Positions 10,932-21,435 of a stretch of 64,000 nt of DNA are shown here, piece by piece (position 1 is the stretch's first letter; each line of letters opens with the position of its first letter). Source of the DNA: Dehalococcoidia bacterium (lineage in GTDB: Bacteria; Chloroflexota; Dehalococcoidia; Tepidiformales; Tepidiformaceae); contig JADYYG010000043.1 in the NCBI GenBank assembly GCA_020853755.1, positions 124,001 through 188,000 of the forward strand, read 5' to 3'. The notes beneath the pieces were generated by a model that was given only the letters and a program-made list of their open reading frames with translations, did no database searches and was not told where the DNA came from. The position numbers were made by a program, and so were the translations under genes.

Positions 10932-11546
10932 GTGACGAGTCAGCAGCACAACCAGCAGAGCCAGTCACTGCCCCCGGGCGATGACTGGCTCTCGCCGTTC
11001 CTGGGGCGGCTGCACGCGCTTGGGCCGAGGCTGCTGGAACTCGGCTGCGGCCCGGGTTTCGATGCCGCCACGCTCCTCGCCGCCGGCTTCGAGGTCACCG
11101 CCTGCGACCACATCCGCATGGACACGGCCCGGGCAAACGCCCCTGCGGCCCGTCTGCTGTGTGCGGACCTCCGGCAGGCGCTGCCGTTCCGCGCCGGGGC
11201 TTTCGACAGCTCCATGGCGTCGCTGTCACTGCACTACCTGCCATGGGCCGAAACCCGCCGGGCGTTCGAAGAGGCGCGACGGGTGGTGCGCACCGGCGCG
11301 CCGTTCCTCTTCCGCGTGAACGCGACCGACGACTATGAGCACGGCGCCGGCCAGGGCGAACTGCTCGAGCCCAACTTCTACCGCGACCCGCGGCACTACC
11401 ACTCCGACACCAAGCGGTTCTTCGACGAAGCGATGGTGCGGGCGGCCATCGAGGGGCTTTTCGACGCCGAGAGCCTCGAACACAAGACGATCCTTCGCGA
11501 CGGCCGTCCAAAACGGGTCTGGGAGTGCCTCGCCATCGCACGCTGA
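10932..11546 (+). CDS. Class I SAM-dependent methyltransferase
   Basis: A 204-residue methyltransferase with motif I LLELGCGPGFDA (about 34-45), an acidic residue after strand 2 (ACDHI), and motif IV-like FDSSMASLSLHYL. It resembles Methyltransf_11 enzymes acting on small molecules or quinone-like substrates. The target is not identifiable. The start is GTG, 10 nt after the rpoD stop, so it may be read through from rpoD. Confidence 0.8.
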   Translation: MTSQQHNQQSQSLPPGDDWLSPFLGRLHALGPRLLELGCGPGFDAATLLAAGFEVTACDHIRMDTARANAPAARLLCADLRQALPFRAGAFDSSMASLSLHYLPWAETRRAFEEARRVVRTGAPFLFRVNATDDYEHGAGQGELLEPNFYRDPRHYHSDTKRFFDEAMVRAAIEGLFDAESLEHKTILRDGRPKRVWECLAIAR

Positions 11547-11592
11547 CGCAGATCATGGCGCCGAGTTTCGTGAACCCGTACCGTTCGCGCGC

Positions 11593-12870
11593 GTGAACCA
11601 GCCTGTGGCTTCGCAGCCGGCCGCGGAAGAACCTGCCCTCGCCGGTGGCTGGCGCGGACGCGTCCCGGCGCTCCAGCACCGCGACTTTCGCATCCTCTGG
11701 CTGGGGATGTTCTTCTCTTCCGCCACGATGATGTTCCAGTTCTACGCGCAGGGCTGGTTCATCATCAGCCTGACGGACTCGGCGTCCCTGCTCGGGCTTC
11801 TCGGCGTCTCGCGCGGGGTCGGTATGCTCGCCTTCAGCCTGTACGGCGGTGCGCTCGCCGACCGGATGGACCGCCGGGTGATGTTGATGGTCACCCAGGC
11901 TTCGGCGATGGCGGTCTACGGCGTCCTCACCGTGTTGGTAGCGTTCGATGCAGCGAACCTCTGGGTCGCTTTCGCGCTCATCTCCATCTCCGCTTCGATT
12001 GAATCGATGGATGCACCCGCACGGCAAGCGCTGCTGCCCGAGCTCGTGCCGCGCGAACACATTGCCAACGCCGTGGCGCTCTTCACGGCGGCTTCGATCA
12101 GTTCCTACGCATTCCTGCCGCCCATGGCTGGCATCGCCATCGAAACCATCGGGGTGGCCGGCGCGTTCGGGATCAGCCTCATCGGCCACGCGGTTGTCAT
12201 CGGGGCCCTCCTCATCATGCGGGCACGGCCGTACCCGCCGCAGCATCGCCAGAACCTGCTGCGCGCCGTCGGCGACGGGCTAAGCTACGCAGCGGCCCGG
12301 CCGAGAGTCGGCTGGCTGCTCGTCCTGAGTCTGCTCACCGGCACGCTAGGCTTCCCGATCATCAGCACGCTCGCGCCACTCTGGATGACCGAAGTGCTCG
12401 GCCTCGGCGCCGTTGGCTGGACGTTCATGGGCTGGTGCTGGGGCATCGGCGCCGTCGGGGCGACGGTCTACCTGTCGACACGCGGGCATAGCCGCGGGCT
12501 CGGCTGGACAGTGATTGCGTCGGCGGCGGCATTTGGCGCCAGCCTCGTGCTCTTCGGCTTCACCGCATCGATCCCCGTGGCGGCAGTGTTCTGGTGCCTC
12601 AATGGCGCCGCCTACACCACCAACATGATCTCTTCGACGTCGCTCCTCCAGGTCATGGTCGAATCCGTCTACGTCGGCCGGGTGATGTCGTTGCGCATGG
12701 TGTCGTCGGCGTTCAACCAGTTGGCCGCCTGGCCGCTGGGCGCGTTCGCCGATGGCGTCGGCATCGAGATCATGGTGCGAACCGTGGCTACGCTGCTGAC
12801 GGCGCTCGTCCTCGCGGCGCCAATCGCGTCGCGTACGGCCCGCAGCCTTGACCATGCCGAAAGCGGGTAG
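11593..12870 (+). CDS. MFS transporter (MFS_3 / EntS-like exporter)
   Basis: A predicted 425-residue inner-membrane protein with about 12 hydrophobic segments. It has the MFS loop 2-3 signature GGALADRMDRRVM (G-x3-D-R-x-G-R-R-like). The N-terminus QHRDFRILWLGMFFSS is typical of the MFS_3 family, which includes enterobactin exporter EntS and many uncharacterised drug or siderophore exporters. GTG 11593 is the first start beyond the preceding gene. The substrate is unknown. The last bases overlap the upstream region of the Nudix gene. Confidence 0.85.
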   Translation: MNQPVASQPAAEEPALAGGWRGRVPALQHRDFRILWLGMFFSSATMMFQFYAQGWFIISLTDSASLLGLLGVSRGVGMLAFSLYGGALADRMDRRVMLMVTQASAMAVYGVLTVLVAFDAANLWVAFALISISASIESMDAPARQALLPELVPREHIANAVALFTAASISSYAFLPPMAGIAIETIGVAGAFGISLIGHAVVIGALLIMRARPYPPQHRQNLLRAVGDGLSYAAARPRVGWLLVLSLLTGTLGFPIISTLAPLWMTEVLGLGAVGWTFMGWCWGIGAVGATVYLSTRGHSRGLGWTVIASAAAFGASLVLFGFTASIPVAAVFWCLNGAAYTTNMISSTSLLQVMVESVYVGRVMSLRMVSSAFNQLAAWPLGAFADGVGIEIMVRTVATLLTALVLAAPIASRTARSLDHAESG

Positions 12871-12913
12871 GGCCGGTTCGACAACGCCCCGAGGCGCACT
12901 CCACAATCGCGGC

Positions 12914-13447
12914 ATGCCCAACCCACGCCTGCTCTCCACCGAGGCGGTCTACACCGGCCGCCTGTTCAACGTCATGCTCGATACCATCGAAATGGACGGC
13001 GGCGTGGTCGCCCACCGCGAAATCCTCCACCACCCCGGCGCGGTGGCGATGGTCCCGGTCGATGGGGACGGCAACCTCTTGCTGGTCACGCAGTACCGGC
13101 ACGCGGCCGGACGCAGGCTGCTCGAACTGCCGGCCGGCACCCTCGAACCGGGCGAGGAGCCAATCGCCGCCGTCTCCCGCGAACTCCAGGAGGAGGTTGG
13201 CCAGAAGCCCGGCCGTATCGAACCGCTCGGGGGGTTTTTCGTGGCGCCCGGGTATACCACGGAGTACATCCACCTCTTCGTCTGTTCCGGACTCTCCCCG
13301 TCGTCCCTCGCTGCCGATGAAGACGAGGACATCGAGGTCGAGGTACGAAGTCCCGCAGAAGCCCTGGCCGCCGTCGAGAGCGGGGAGATCTGCGATGCGA
13401 AATCAGTTATCGGCATCCTTCGCTGGAGGGCGACACAGGGGCGCTGA
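12914..13447 (+). CDS. Nudix hydrolase (ADP-ribose pyrophosphatase-like)
   Basis: A 177-residue Nudix enzyme. The Nudix box is complete: G-x5-E-x7-REL-x-EE-x-G (GTLEPGEEP then SRELQEEVGQ). An ADP-ribose pyrophosphatase feature, VAPGYTTEYIHLF, follows (conserved SPG/APG then E). It probably hydrolyses ADP-ribose or related NDP-sugars to AMP plus sugar phosphate. ATG 12914 is chosen on homology. A CACAAT hexamer ends 6 nt before it, matching the leaderless pattern seen elsewhere, though its first base is off consensus. Confidence 0.88.
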   Translation: MPNPRLLSTEAVYTGRLFNVMLDTIEMDGGVVAHREILHHPGAVAMVPVDGDGNLLLVTQYRHAAGRRLLELPAGTLEPGEEPIAAVSRELQEEVGQKPGRIEPLGGFFVAPGYTTEYIHLFVCSGLSPSSLAADEDEDIEVEVRSPAEALAAVESGEICDAKSVIGILRWRATQGR

Positions 13448-13515
13448 GGGACGCGGCCCAACCCGGGCATCGCCTGCCAATTCAAAGTCCTATAGCTGTA
13501 ATGAATGACACCGCA

Positions 13516-13544
13516 TTGCTGACCCCATAGGGCGGTCGTAGGAT
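13516..13544 (+). promoter_or_regulatory. Possible promoter of sdhCAB
   Basis: TTGCTG (13516-13521) and TAGGAT (13539-13544) are 17 bp apart, about 100 nt upstream of sdhC. The elements are weak matches. Two copies of CCCGGGCC at 13570-13577 and 13591-13598 lie in the leader, and their role is unknown. Confidence 0.35.
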
Positions 13545-13642
13545 TCCCGAGGGACAGCGGCTGCGCCTGCCCGGGCCGAAGCGCCGATTGCCCGGGCCTG
13601 GAGAAGGCAATCCGTTCGATACTGGTCTCTCGGGAGGTGGGC

Positions 13643-14385
13643 ATGCTCACAGATTCCGCACGAGGTGCACGGCCGCTGCGCCAGCGCAGGGTGCGTCCAC
13701 GGTTCTGGCTGCTGGACTTCTACGGTTCGGCCATCGGCAAGAAGGCCGTCATGGCGGTCACCGGCATCATGCTGCTTGGCTTCGTCCTCGCCCATATGCT
13801 CGGCAACCTGCACATGTACCAGGACGCCGACCACATGAACCACTACGGCGAGTACCTGCGCACCATCGGCGAGCCGATCCTGCCGCACACAGGCTTCCTC
13901 TGGATCCTGCGGGCCGGGCTCATCCTCGCCTTCATCTTCCACATCCACTCGGCCGCAACGCTCACCATCATGAACAAGCAGTCGCGGAAGACCGGGTACA
14001 AGGGCGGCCGCGACTACATCGCCGCGAACTACGCCGCCCGGACGATGCGCTGGAGCGGCGTGATCGTCGGCTTCTACATCCTCTTCCATCTGATGGACCT
14101 GACCTGGGGCGTTGGCGGCGCCGACTACACCCGCGGCGAGCCGTACCAGAACCTGGTCCACAGCTTCCAGCGCGAGCCGGTCGCGATCGTGTACATCATC
14201 GCGAACCTCCTGCTGGGGATGCACATCTACCACGGCGCCTGGAGCCTCTTCCAGTCCCTCGGACTGGCGAACCCGCGCTTCAACCAGTGGCGGCGCTACT
14301 TCGCTATGAGCTTCGCCGCGATCATCGTCATCGGGAACTGTTCGTTCCCCATCGCCGTCATGACTGGATTGGTGGACCTGCCGAA

Positions 14386-14389
<4 letters not shown>
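13643..14389 (+). CDS. sdhC: Succinate dehydrogenase cytochrome b subunit (Bacillus-type SdhC)
   Basis: The membrane anchor of succinate:quinone oxidoreductase, 248 residues with five hydrophobic segments and His residues suited to di-heme ligation ([32 protein letters not shown]). It matches the single-polypeptide cytochrome b558 family of Bacillus and Chlorobi/Bacteroidetes types, which usually reduces menaquinone. ATG 13643 has a GGGAGG ribosome site 5 nt upstream, preferable to the GTG 6 nt earlier that overlaps this site. Its stop overlaps the sdhA start as ATGA. Confidence 0.93.
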
Positions 14390-16298
<1,909 letters not shown>

Positions 16299-16302
<4 letters not shown>

Positions 16303-17087
16303 GCCTGAAACTCCTCCTCAAAGTGTGGCGTCAGTCGAGCCCGGCCGACGAAGGTCACTTCGAAACCTACAACCCGGACGACGTCAACGAAGACATGTCG
16401 TTCCTCGAGATGCTCGACGTTGTCAACGAATCTCTGATCGCCCAGGGCAAGGAGCCAATCGCCTTCGACCATGACTGCCGCGAGGGCATCTGCGGCTCGT
16501 GCGGCATGGTCATCAACGGCATCCCTCACGGACCGAAGAAGCTGACCACCACCTGCCAGCTGCACATGCGCAACTTCAAGGACGGCGACACCATCACGGT
16601 CGAACCGTGGCGCTCGACCTCGTTCCCGGTGGTGAAGGACCTCGTAGTCGACCGTTCGGCGTTCGACCGGATCATCCAGGCCGGCGGCTACATCGCCGCG
16701 CCGACTGGTTCGGCCCGGGACGGTAACGAGACCCTCATCTCCAAGCCGACCGCCGACCTCGCCTTCGAGGCCGCCGCCTGCATCGGCTGCGGCGCGTGTG
16801 TTGCGGCCTGCCCGAACGGCGCCGGGCAATTGTTCACGTCGGCCAAGCTGGCCCACCTCAACCTCCTGCCGCAGGGCCAGCCGGAACGCTGGAGCCGCAC
16901 CATCGCCATGGTCGACACCATGGAGGAGTACTTCGGCAGTTGCACGAACTACGGCGAGTGCGAAGCCGCCTGCCCCAAGGGCATCAGCCTCGACTTCATC
17001 GCCAAGATGAACCGCGACTACCTGAAGGCGAAGTTCCGGGACCGGCGCTACACCCACACGGTGGACACTTCGGACGCAGGCGGCTAA
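16299..17087 (+). CDS. sdhB: Succinate dehydrogenase iron-sulphur subunit
   Basis: The 262-residue electron-transfer subunit. The [2Fe-2S] ligands are in [10 protein letters not shown] with a distal Cys in TTTCQ. The [4Fe-4S]/[3Fe-4S] ligands are in [15 protein letters not shown] and [14 protein letters not shown]. The start ATG overlaps the sdhA stop. The gene order sdhC-sdhA-sdhB and the four-base overlaps are those of the Bacillus-type operon. The C-terminal tail of about 15 residues is basic and then acidic. Confidence 0.96.
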
Positions 17088-17116
17088 ACGACTCGTTGCC
17101 GGGTGATCCAGGCGGT

Positions 17117-17131
17117 GCGCAACGGTTGCGC
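17117..17131. terminator. Hairpin between convergent sdhB and hydrolase genes
   Basis: GCGCAA-cgg-TTGCGC makes a 6-bp stem with a 3-nt loop in the 65-nt convergent spacer. There is no T tract on either strand, so it is at best a weak or processing-type 3' end signal. Confidence 0.3.
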
Positions 17132-17152
17132 CCCGTTGTCACTGGCAGCGGT

Positions 17153-17941
17153 CTATCCCGTTACCTTCGCGAGGAACGCGTCCACGATCACGTTGTATGG
17201 TTCGGCAGCTTCGTAGTAGACGTTGTGGGGCGCGCCTTCGATGGCGTGGAACTCCGCGCCGGGAACGGCCGACGCCAGGGTTTCGCAGCGCGGCGCCGCG
17301 GCATCGAGCGCGCCCACAATGACGCACATGGGCGAGGTGATGCGGGTCACACCGTCGGCCATGGTCTTGAGTTCGGCGAGGGTAGCCGCGGAGACCCGCC
17401 GCGGAGCACGGAGCGCCTCGAGGCGCGTGGCGGTCGAGCGGATACGCAGATAGCGCTCATACATTCGCGGCTGGTTGACCTTGAATCCCTCGGTGAGCGC
17501 GTCACCCGTCGGGAGGAAGAGGACATCCGGGCTCAACGGCTGGGGTGCAGGCAAGCGTGCGATGGGCTGACCCGGCAGGGTAATGCCCGCGCCGGAAGGG
17601 ATGAGCGCCCGTGCGTCGCCGGGGTGGCGCATCGCCCAGCGGGTCAGCGTATTCGCGCCCATGGAGTTCCCGGCGATGATCGGCCGTTCGAGTCCCAGGG
17701 CAGCGAGGAACCCTTCGAGTTCGTCGGCACGGTCAGGTTCGTCGGCGTCGCGAGGCGAGTTCGACGAGTGCCCGTGGTTCACGCTGTCGTAGGCGATGCA
17801 GCGAAACCGGTCGCGGAAGTGAGTGAACTGCTGCCACCAGGCTTCGCCGCAGGAGCTCATCCCGTGAAGGAAGACCATGGGCCCACCGGCGCCTTCCTCC
17901 TGGTAGTAGATGTCTGTTTCACCGACCTCGATCCATGGCAT
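17153..17941 (-). CDS. Alpha/beta-fold hydrolase
   Basis: A 262-residue alpha/beta hydrolase. The oxyanion region is VFLHGMSSCGE, the nucleophile elbow is GNSMGAN (Ser), and the catalytic His is in GAPHNVYYE near the C-terminus. An Asp in VGALDAAAP is the likely third member of the triad. The ester or other substrate cannot be inferred. A GGAGG ribosome site lies 7 nt upstream of the ATG, and a TAGACT hexamer at 17969-17974 could serve as -10. Confidence 0.85.
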   Translation of the reverse strand: MPWIEVGETDIYYQEEGAGGPMVFLHGMSSCGEAWWQQFTHFRDRFRCIAYDSVNHGHSSNSPRDADEPDRADELEGFLAALGLERPIIAGNSMGANTLTRWAMRHPGDARALIPSGAGITLPGQPIARLPAPQPLSPDVLFLPTGDALTEGFKVNQPRMYERYLRIRSTATRLEALRAPRRVSAATLAELKTMADGVTRITSPMCVIVGALDAAAPRCETLASAVPGAEFHAIEGAPHNVYYEAAEPYNVIVDAFLAKVTG

Positions 17942-18042
17942 GTCCAGCCTCCGCGCACGTTTGCGGCGAGTCTACACCGGCGCCGTGCAGGGCCGGGCTT
18001 CCGCCGCGACAGTGCTGCACTCCGGGCGTAAGCTCGGCCGCC

Positions 18043-18996
18043 ATGAAAGTTGGCGTCCTCCAGTTCTTCTCGTGGTCCCGGCGGATACCGCTCGAGACGG
18101 TCTACGAACGCGCCCTCGACCGCATCGCAATCATGGACGAAGGCGGCTACGACGGCGTCTGGCTGGCCGAGCACCACTTCAACACCTACAGCGTCTGCCC
18201 CTCGCCTCACCTGATGGCGATGCACGTGGCCGCGCGCACGCGGAACCTTCGCATCGGGCTCGCGGTCTCCTTGGCCGTGTTCTACAACCCGCTGCGGCTG
18301 GCCGAAGAGGTCGCGCTGCTCGACGTCCTCTCCGGCGGCCGGATCAACTGGGGCGCGGGCCGCGGCTTCGACCCATCCGAGTTCAGGGCATTCGACATCG
18401 ATGTCAGCGAGAGCGCGGCCCGCTTCCAGGGGGCAGTCGATATCGTGCTCCAGGCGTGGACGAACGAGCGGCTCACGTTCCACGGGCAGTTCTGGCAGTA
18501 CGACGGCATCGAAGTGCTCCCCAAACCGATGCAGCGACCGCATCCGCCAACCTGGCTCGCCGCGACCTCACCCGATGCCATCAATCGCGCAGCCAGCAAA
18601 GGACACACTATCCTCATGGACCCGCATTCGACGCATTCGGAGATCGGTGAGAAGCGCGCGCTGTACCAGCGAGTCCTCGAAGAGCACGGCCATTCGATCG
18701 CGGGCCGCGATATTCCCATGGCACGGCTCATCGCCATCGCGCCAACGGCCGAAGAGGCGCGGCAGGTCGCCTACGAAGGCGCCCGCTGGACCGTCGGTTC
18801 CTACGCAAAGGGGATGCACGAGGACCCGGTCGAACGGTACGTGAACCACGTGATGGTGCACGGCACACCCGAGTCCGTGACCGACCAGTTGCTCGAACTG
18901 CGCGACCGGTTGCCGATGAACTACCTGCTCGCCGCGCCGCTCAGCCACGAGAGCTTCACGCTGTTCACCACGAAGGTCCTCCCCAAGCTGGTGTAA
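18043..18996 (+). CDS. LLM-class flavin-dependent oxidoreductase (luciferase-like)
   Basis: A 317-residue bacterial luciferase-fold TIM-barrel protein. Typical features are MKVGVLQFFSW at the N-terminus, GVWLAEHHFNTY, NLRIGLAVSLAVFYNPLRLA and DVLSGGRINWGAGRG. Members use FMN or coenzyme F420. The presence of other F420-type families in the window leaves F420 possible. The substrate is unknown. ATG 18043 follows a TAAGCT hexamer by 8 nt and has no clear ribosome site. The gene is convergent with the next one (4-nt gap). Confidence 0.87.
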   Translation: MKVGVLQFFSWSRRIPLETVYERALDRIAIMDEGGYDGVWLAEHHFNTYSVCPSPHLMAMHVAARTRNLRIGLAVSLAVFYNPLRLAEEVALLDVLSGGRINWGAGRGFDPSEFRAFDIDVSESAARFQGAVDIVLQAWTNERLTFHGQFWQYDGIEVLPKPMQRPHPPTWLAATSPDAINRAASKGHTILMDPHSTHSEIGEKRALYQRVLEEHGHSIAGRDIPMARLIAIAPTAEEARQVAYEGARWTVGSYAKGMHEDPVERYVNHVMVHGTPESVTDQLLELRDRLPMNYLLAAPLSHESFTLFTTKVLPKLV

Positions 18997-19000
18997 ACAG

Positions 19001-20014
19001 CTACGCCGGCGTTACCTCGACGCTGACCTTGACCGCCCCGCGCGCCTTATCGAGGGCGTGTTCGAAGGCGTCGTTCGCCCGGTCGAGCGGGTAAGAGGCT
19101 GTCTTCAGTGCGGCAAGTTGGGGTTCGAACCGGCCGAGCAGATTCACGGCGGCCGCGAACTCTGGTCGGTTCCCGGTGAATCCATAGACGAGCGACCCGA
19201 TGAGGCGAACCTCCTGGTTCACCAGCTTCCGCGCCGGAACCTGCGTATCCCCGGTGAAGACGCCAAGGGCGAGCACCGTCCCGCCGGGCCGAACAGCGTT
19301 GACCGCCTCGGCGAGCGTTTGCGCGGCGCCGCCGACCGTTTCGAAGACGACGTCCACGGGGTTGCGGCGCGACCACTCAAGGAACTCAGCAGAGCCCGGC
19401 TCGAAGACGTGTGCGGCGCCCATCCGCCTCGCCAGGTCCGCCTGGTGGGCGTGCCGCGCCGTGACGGCAACCTCGGACGCCAACGGCGAGGCGAGCAACG
19501 TGGTGAGCAACCCGATGGTGCCTGACCCGACGACGGCCACGCGGGCGCCAGTCGGGACCTCCGCGCGGTTCAGCGCCCGAACGCAGACCGCCAGCGGCTC
19601 AGCAAGCGCGCCAATGTCGCAGCCGACCCCGTCCGGCAGGGGATGCACATTGCCCGCGGGGACAGCGAGCAGTTCCTGCATCCCGCCGGGAGCGCTGATC
19701 CCCATGAGCCGCAGCCTGCGGCAGACGGGCGATTGGCCGCGCAGGCACGCCGGGCAGCGGCCGCAGGGCAGCGTTGGTTCGATGGCGACCAGCGTCCCGG
19801 GCTCGAAACCCTCACCGCCCTCCACGACCCCCGCGATTTCGTGACCGGGGGACTGGCCAGCCATCGCCGGGAAATCGCCCCGGAAGAAATGCAGGTCAGA
19901 GCCACAGATGCCAACCACCCGCGGCCGGACCAGCACCTCACCGGCGCTTGCCTCCGGCACGGGGCGTTCGATCACTTCAAGGCGGCCGGCGCTGTTCCAT
20001 GCTGCTGCGCGCAT
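19001..20014 (-). CDS. Zinc-dependent medium-chain alcohol dehydrogenase (Tdh/sorbitol dehydrogenase-like)
   Basis: A 337-residue MDR-family dehydrogenase. The catalytic zinc ligands are Cys in GICGSDLHFF and the GHE motif SPGHEIAG. The structural zinc cysteines are in CGRCPACLRGQSPVC. The NAD(P) motif is VVGSGTIGLL. This arrangement fits L-threonine, sorbitol or idonate dehydrogenase-like enzymes; the substrate is not assignable. The start codon is preceded by TAAACT and 6 nt, with no ribosome site. Confidence 0.88.
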   Translation of the reverse strand: MRAAAWNSAGRLEVIERPVPEASAGEVLVRPRVVGICGSDLHFFRGDFPAMAGQSPGHEIAGVVEGGEGFEPGTLVAIEPTLPCGRCPACLRGQSPVCRRLRLMGISAPGGMQELLAVPAGNVHPLPDGVGCDIGALAEPLAVCVRALNRAEVPTGARVAVVGSGTIGLLTTLLASPLASEVAVTARHAHQADLARRMGAAHVFEPGSAEFLEWSRRNPVDVVFETVGGAAQTLAEAVNAVRPGGTVLALGVFTGDTQVPARKLVNQEVRLIGSLVYGFTGNRPEFAAAVNLLGRFEPQLAALKTASYPLDRANDAFEHALDKARGAVKVSVEVTPA

Positions 20015-20020
20015 CGCGCC

Positions 20021-20026
20021 AGTTTA
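20021..20026 (-). promoter_or_regulatory. Start-proximal -10 element of the alcohol dehydrogenase gene (leaderless)
   Basis: On the minus strand TAAACT ends 6 nt before the ATG, so transcription would begin at or next to the start codon. No Shine-Dalgarno sequence is present between them. Confidence 0.45.
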
Positions 20027-20049
20027 CGGTGAAACGGTAGCTATCCGAA

Positions 20050-20964
20050 TCAGGCTGCTTCGTTCTTCCCAGAGAGAAGAGAGCGCCGCAGGGCCCCGAT
20101 AATCGCTTCCGGTTCCGTATCCTGTTCGAACTCGGCGCAAGCGTACGAGTCGTCGCCGATCTGGAACTGGACGTTCCCCAGGCCCTGGCGGTCGATCCGA
20201 ACGCTCTTGAGTTTCTCGCTGAGTCCGTTCGGTTTGCCGTTGTAGCCGCCCACGAGGCTCTTGGCCCCGGGGCCGTACATCGATTCGACATCGAGCTTCG
20301 GAAGGATGGCTTCGAAGAGTTCGCGCTGTTTGGGGTTGGCCGCCGTCAGACCCCGTCCTCCCGACTTCTCCTCTTTCTCAGGCTTCTCGGCTTTCGGGCA
20401 CTTGTTCGCGTTATGGCTGTTCGCACCGCAGATCTTGCACTTCAGTTGCACCGGTGCCCGTGACGGTGTTGCGGGTGTCGCGAGTGCAGCGCTGCTGGCG
20501 GCCGGCGCAGCGTCGCGCGATCGGTCGCCCATCGCGTCGGCCTCGGCTTCGAGCGCGGCGGAATGGTTGAGCGGCTTGCCCGCAGTTTCGCCGGTGACCG
20601 GCACACGGCCTTGCTTCTGCTGGACGACGTGCCAGGCCTCATGGGCGAGATGCTCGTGCTGGCCCGGCCCGAGGTGGATTGAAGCGCCTTCCGTAAACGC
20701 GAACGCATCGAGCCGGTCCGGCTCAGGAGAATCCCGGTGAACGCGCACGTCCGCCAGCGAGATGCCCGAGAGCGATTCGAGCCGGGTACGCATCCCGCGG
20801 GGGAGCCGAGTGGGGTCGTCCTTGATGATCCGGCTAATCGTGCGATTGCCCGCGAGCGTCAACGTGTCAGGTGAAACCTGCCGCTGGTGCGCAGCCGTCG
20901 GCCGCTGGATGGCCCGCCGCTGTTGGTCCTCTGAACGTACCGCCATTCGATGCACACGCCGCAT
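20050..20964 (-). CDS. DUF4157 zincin-like protein with a CCHC zinc knuckle
   Basis: A 304-residue protein. Residues about 50-145 match DUF4157: ADVRVHRDSP, AFTEGASIHLGPG, then the metalloprotease-type HEAWH at 108-112 and a Glu-rich helix EAEADAMG. DUF4157 is common at the N-terminus of proteins linked to extracellular contractile injection systems, but no such structural gene lies here. After an Ala/Pro-rich linker, residues 176-189 read C-x2-C-x4-H-x4-C, the retroviral Gag-type zinc knuckle. A charged linker and an unassigned C-terminal domain of about 100 residues follow. No signal peptide is seen. The DUF4157 call is firm; the biological role is not. Confidence 0.75.
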   Translation of the reverse strand: MRRVHRMAVRSEDQQRRAIQRPTAAHQRQVSPDTLTLAGNRTISRIIKDDPTRLPRGMRTRLESLSGISLADVRVHRDSPEPDRLDAFAFTEGASIHLGPGQHEHLAHEAWHVVQQKQGRVPVTGETAGKPLNHSAALEAEADAMGDRSRDAAPAASSAALATPATPSRAPVQLKCKICGANSHNANKCPKAEKPEKEEKSGGRGLTAANPKQRELFEAILPKLDVESMYGPGAKSLVGGYNGKPNGLSEKLKSVRIDRQGLGNVQFQIGDDSYACAEFEQDTEPEAIIGALRRSLLSGKNEAA

Positions 20965-20992
20965 AGCACTCGACCCCCGAGGAACTGCCCGC

Positions 20993-20998
20993 AGTGTA
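20993..20998 (-). promoter_or_regulatory. Possible -10 element of the DUF4157 gene
   Basis: TACACT on the minus strand, 28 nt upstream of the ATG. A GGGGGT stretch about 8 nt before the ATG can act as ribosome site, so this gene is not leaderless. Confidence 0.3.
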
Positions 20999-21040
20999 CT
21001 CCCTGCACACCCCCGCGAGACGGCCAGCGCAACAACGGGC

Positions 21041-21046
21041 TACGCT
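21041..21046 (+). promoter_or_regulatory. Start-proximal -10 element (leaderless) of the small Cys protein gene
   Basis: TACGCT ends 7 nt before ATG 21054, with no ribosome site in between. Confidence 0.35.
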
Positions 21047-21053
21047 CTCTGGC

Positions 21054-21374
21054 ATGGGACGCCGCAAGAACCGCAAACGCGAACGCCGCCAGGAACAGCA
21101 TTCGCGGGAACGCTGGACCCGCCAGCCGCAGGTCACCGAGGAGGACTTCCTCCAGCCCGAGCCGATGGCGTTCCTCGGCATCACGCAGCGCCAGGACTTC
21201 GGCATGTTCCGCGGGGAAACGCCGAAAACGTGCGGGAGCTGCCGCCAGTTCGTGGAAGACCACGACTTCGGGCGCGGAACCTGCCTCCACATCGCGAGCG
21301 GCATCCTCAACCCCTACAGCGACACGCCAGCCTGCGAGTACTTCGAACGTACGAAGTCGGCGGCGCGGCGATAG
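21054..21374 (+). CDS. Small Cys-rich conserved-looking protein, unknown function
   Basis: A 106-residue protein I do not recognise. The N-terminus is very basic (MGRRKNRKRERRQEQ). The C-terminal half carries regularly spaced cysteines, C-x2-C in TCGSCRQFV, then GTCLHI and PACEYFE. The arrangement suggests a single zinc-binding or Fe-S-type module. ATG 21054 is preferred over an upstream ATG because it has a -10-like hexamer 7 nt upstream and the basic segment begins there. It is divergent from the DUF4157 gene, but nothing shows a functional link. Confidence 0.6.
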   Translation: MGRRKNRKRERRQEQHSRERWTRQPQVTEEDFLQPEPMAFLGITQRQDFGMFRGETPKTCGSCRQFVEDHDFGRGTCLHIASGILNPYSDTPACEYFERTKSAARR

Positions 21375-21422
21375 CGCCTTCCACAACCTTCACCGTGCGT
21401 CGCGAATAGCCAGGGTTCGCCC

Positions 21423-21428
21423 TACCCT
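21423..21428 (+). promoter_or_regulatory. Start-proximal -10 element (leaderless) of the lipoprotein gene
   Basis: TACCCT ends 7 nt before ATG 21436; no ribosome site is present. Confidence 0.35.
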
Positions 21429-21435
21429 TGGCTGC

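Noticed and set aside
20050-20964. Extracellular contractile injection system locus
   Set aside because: DUF4157 alone suggested it, but no sheath, tube, baseplate or AAA+ gene is present in the window.
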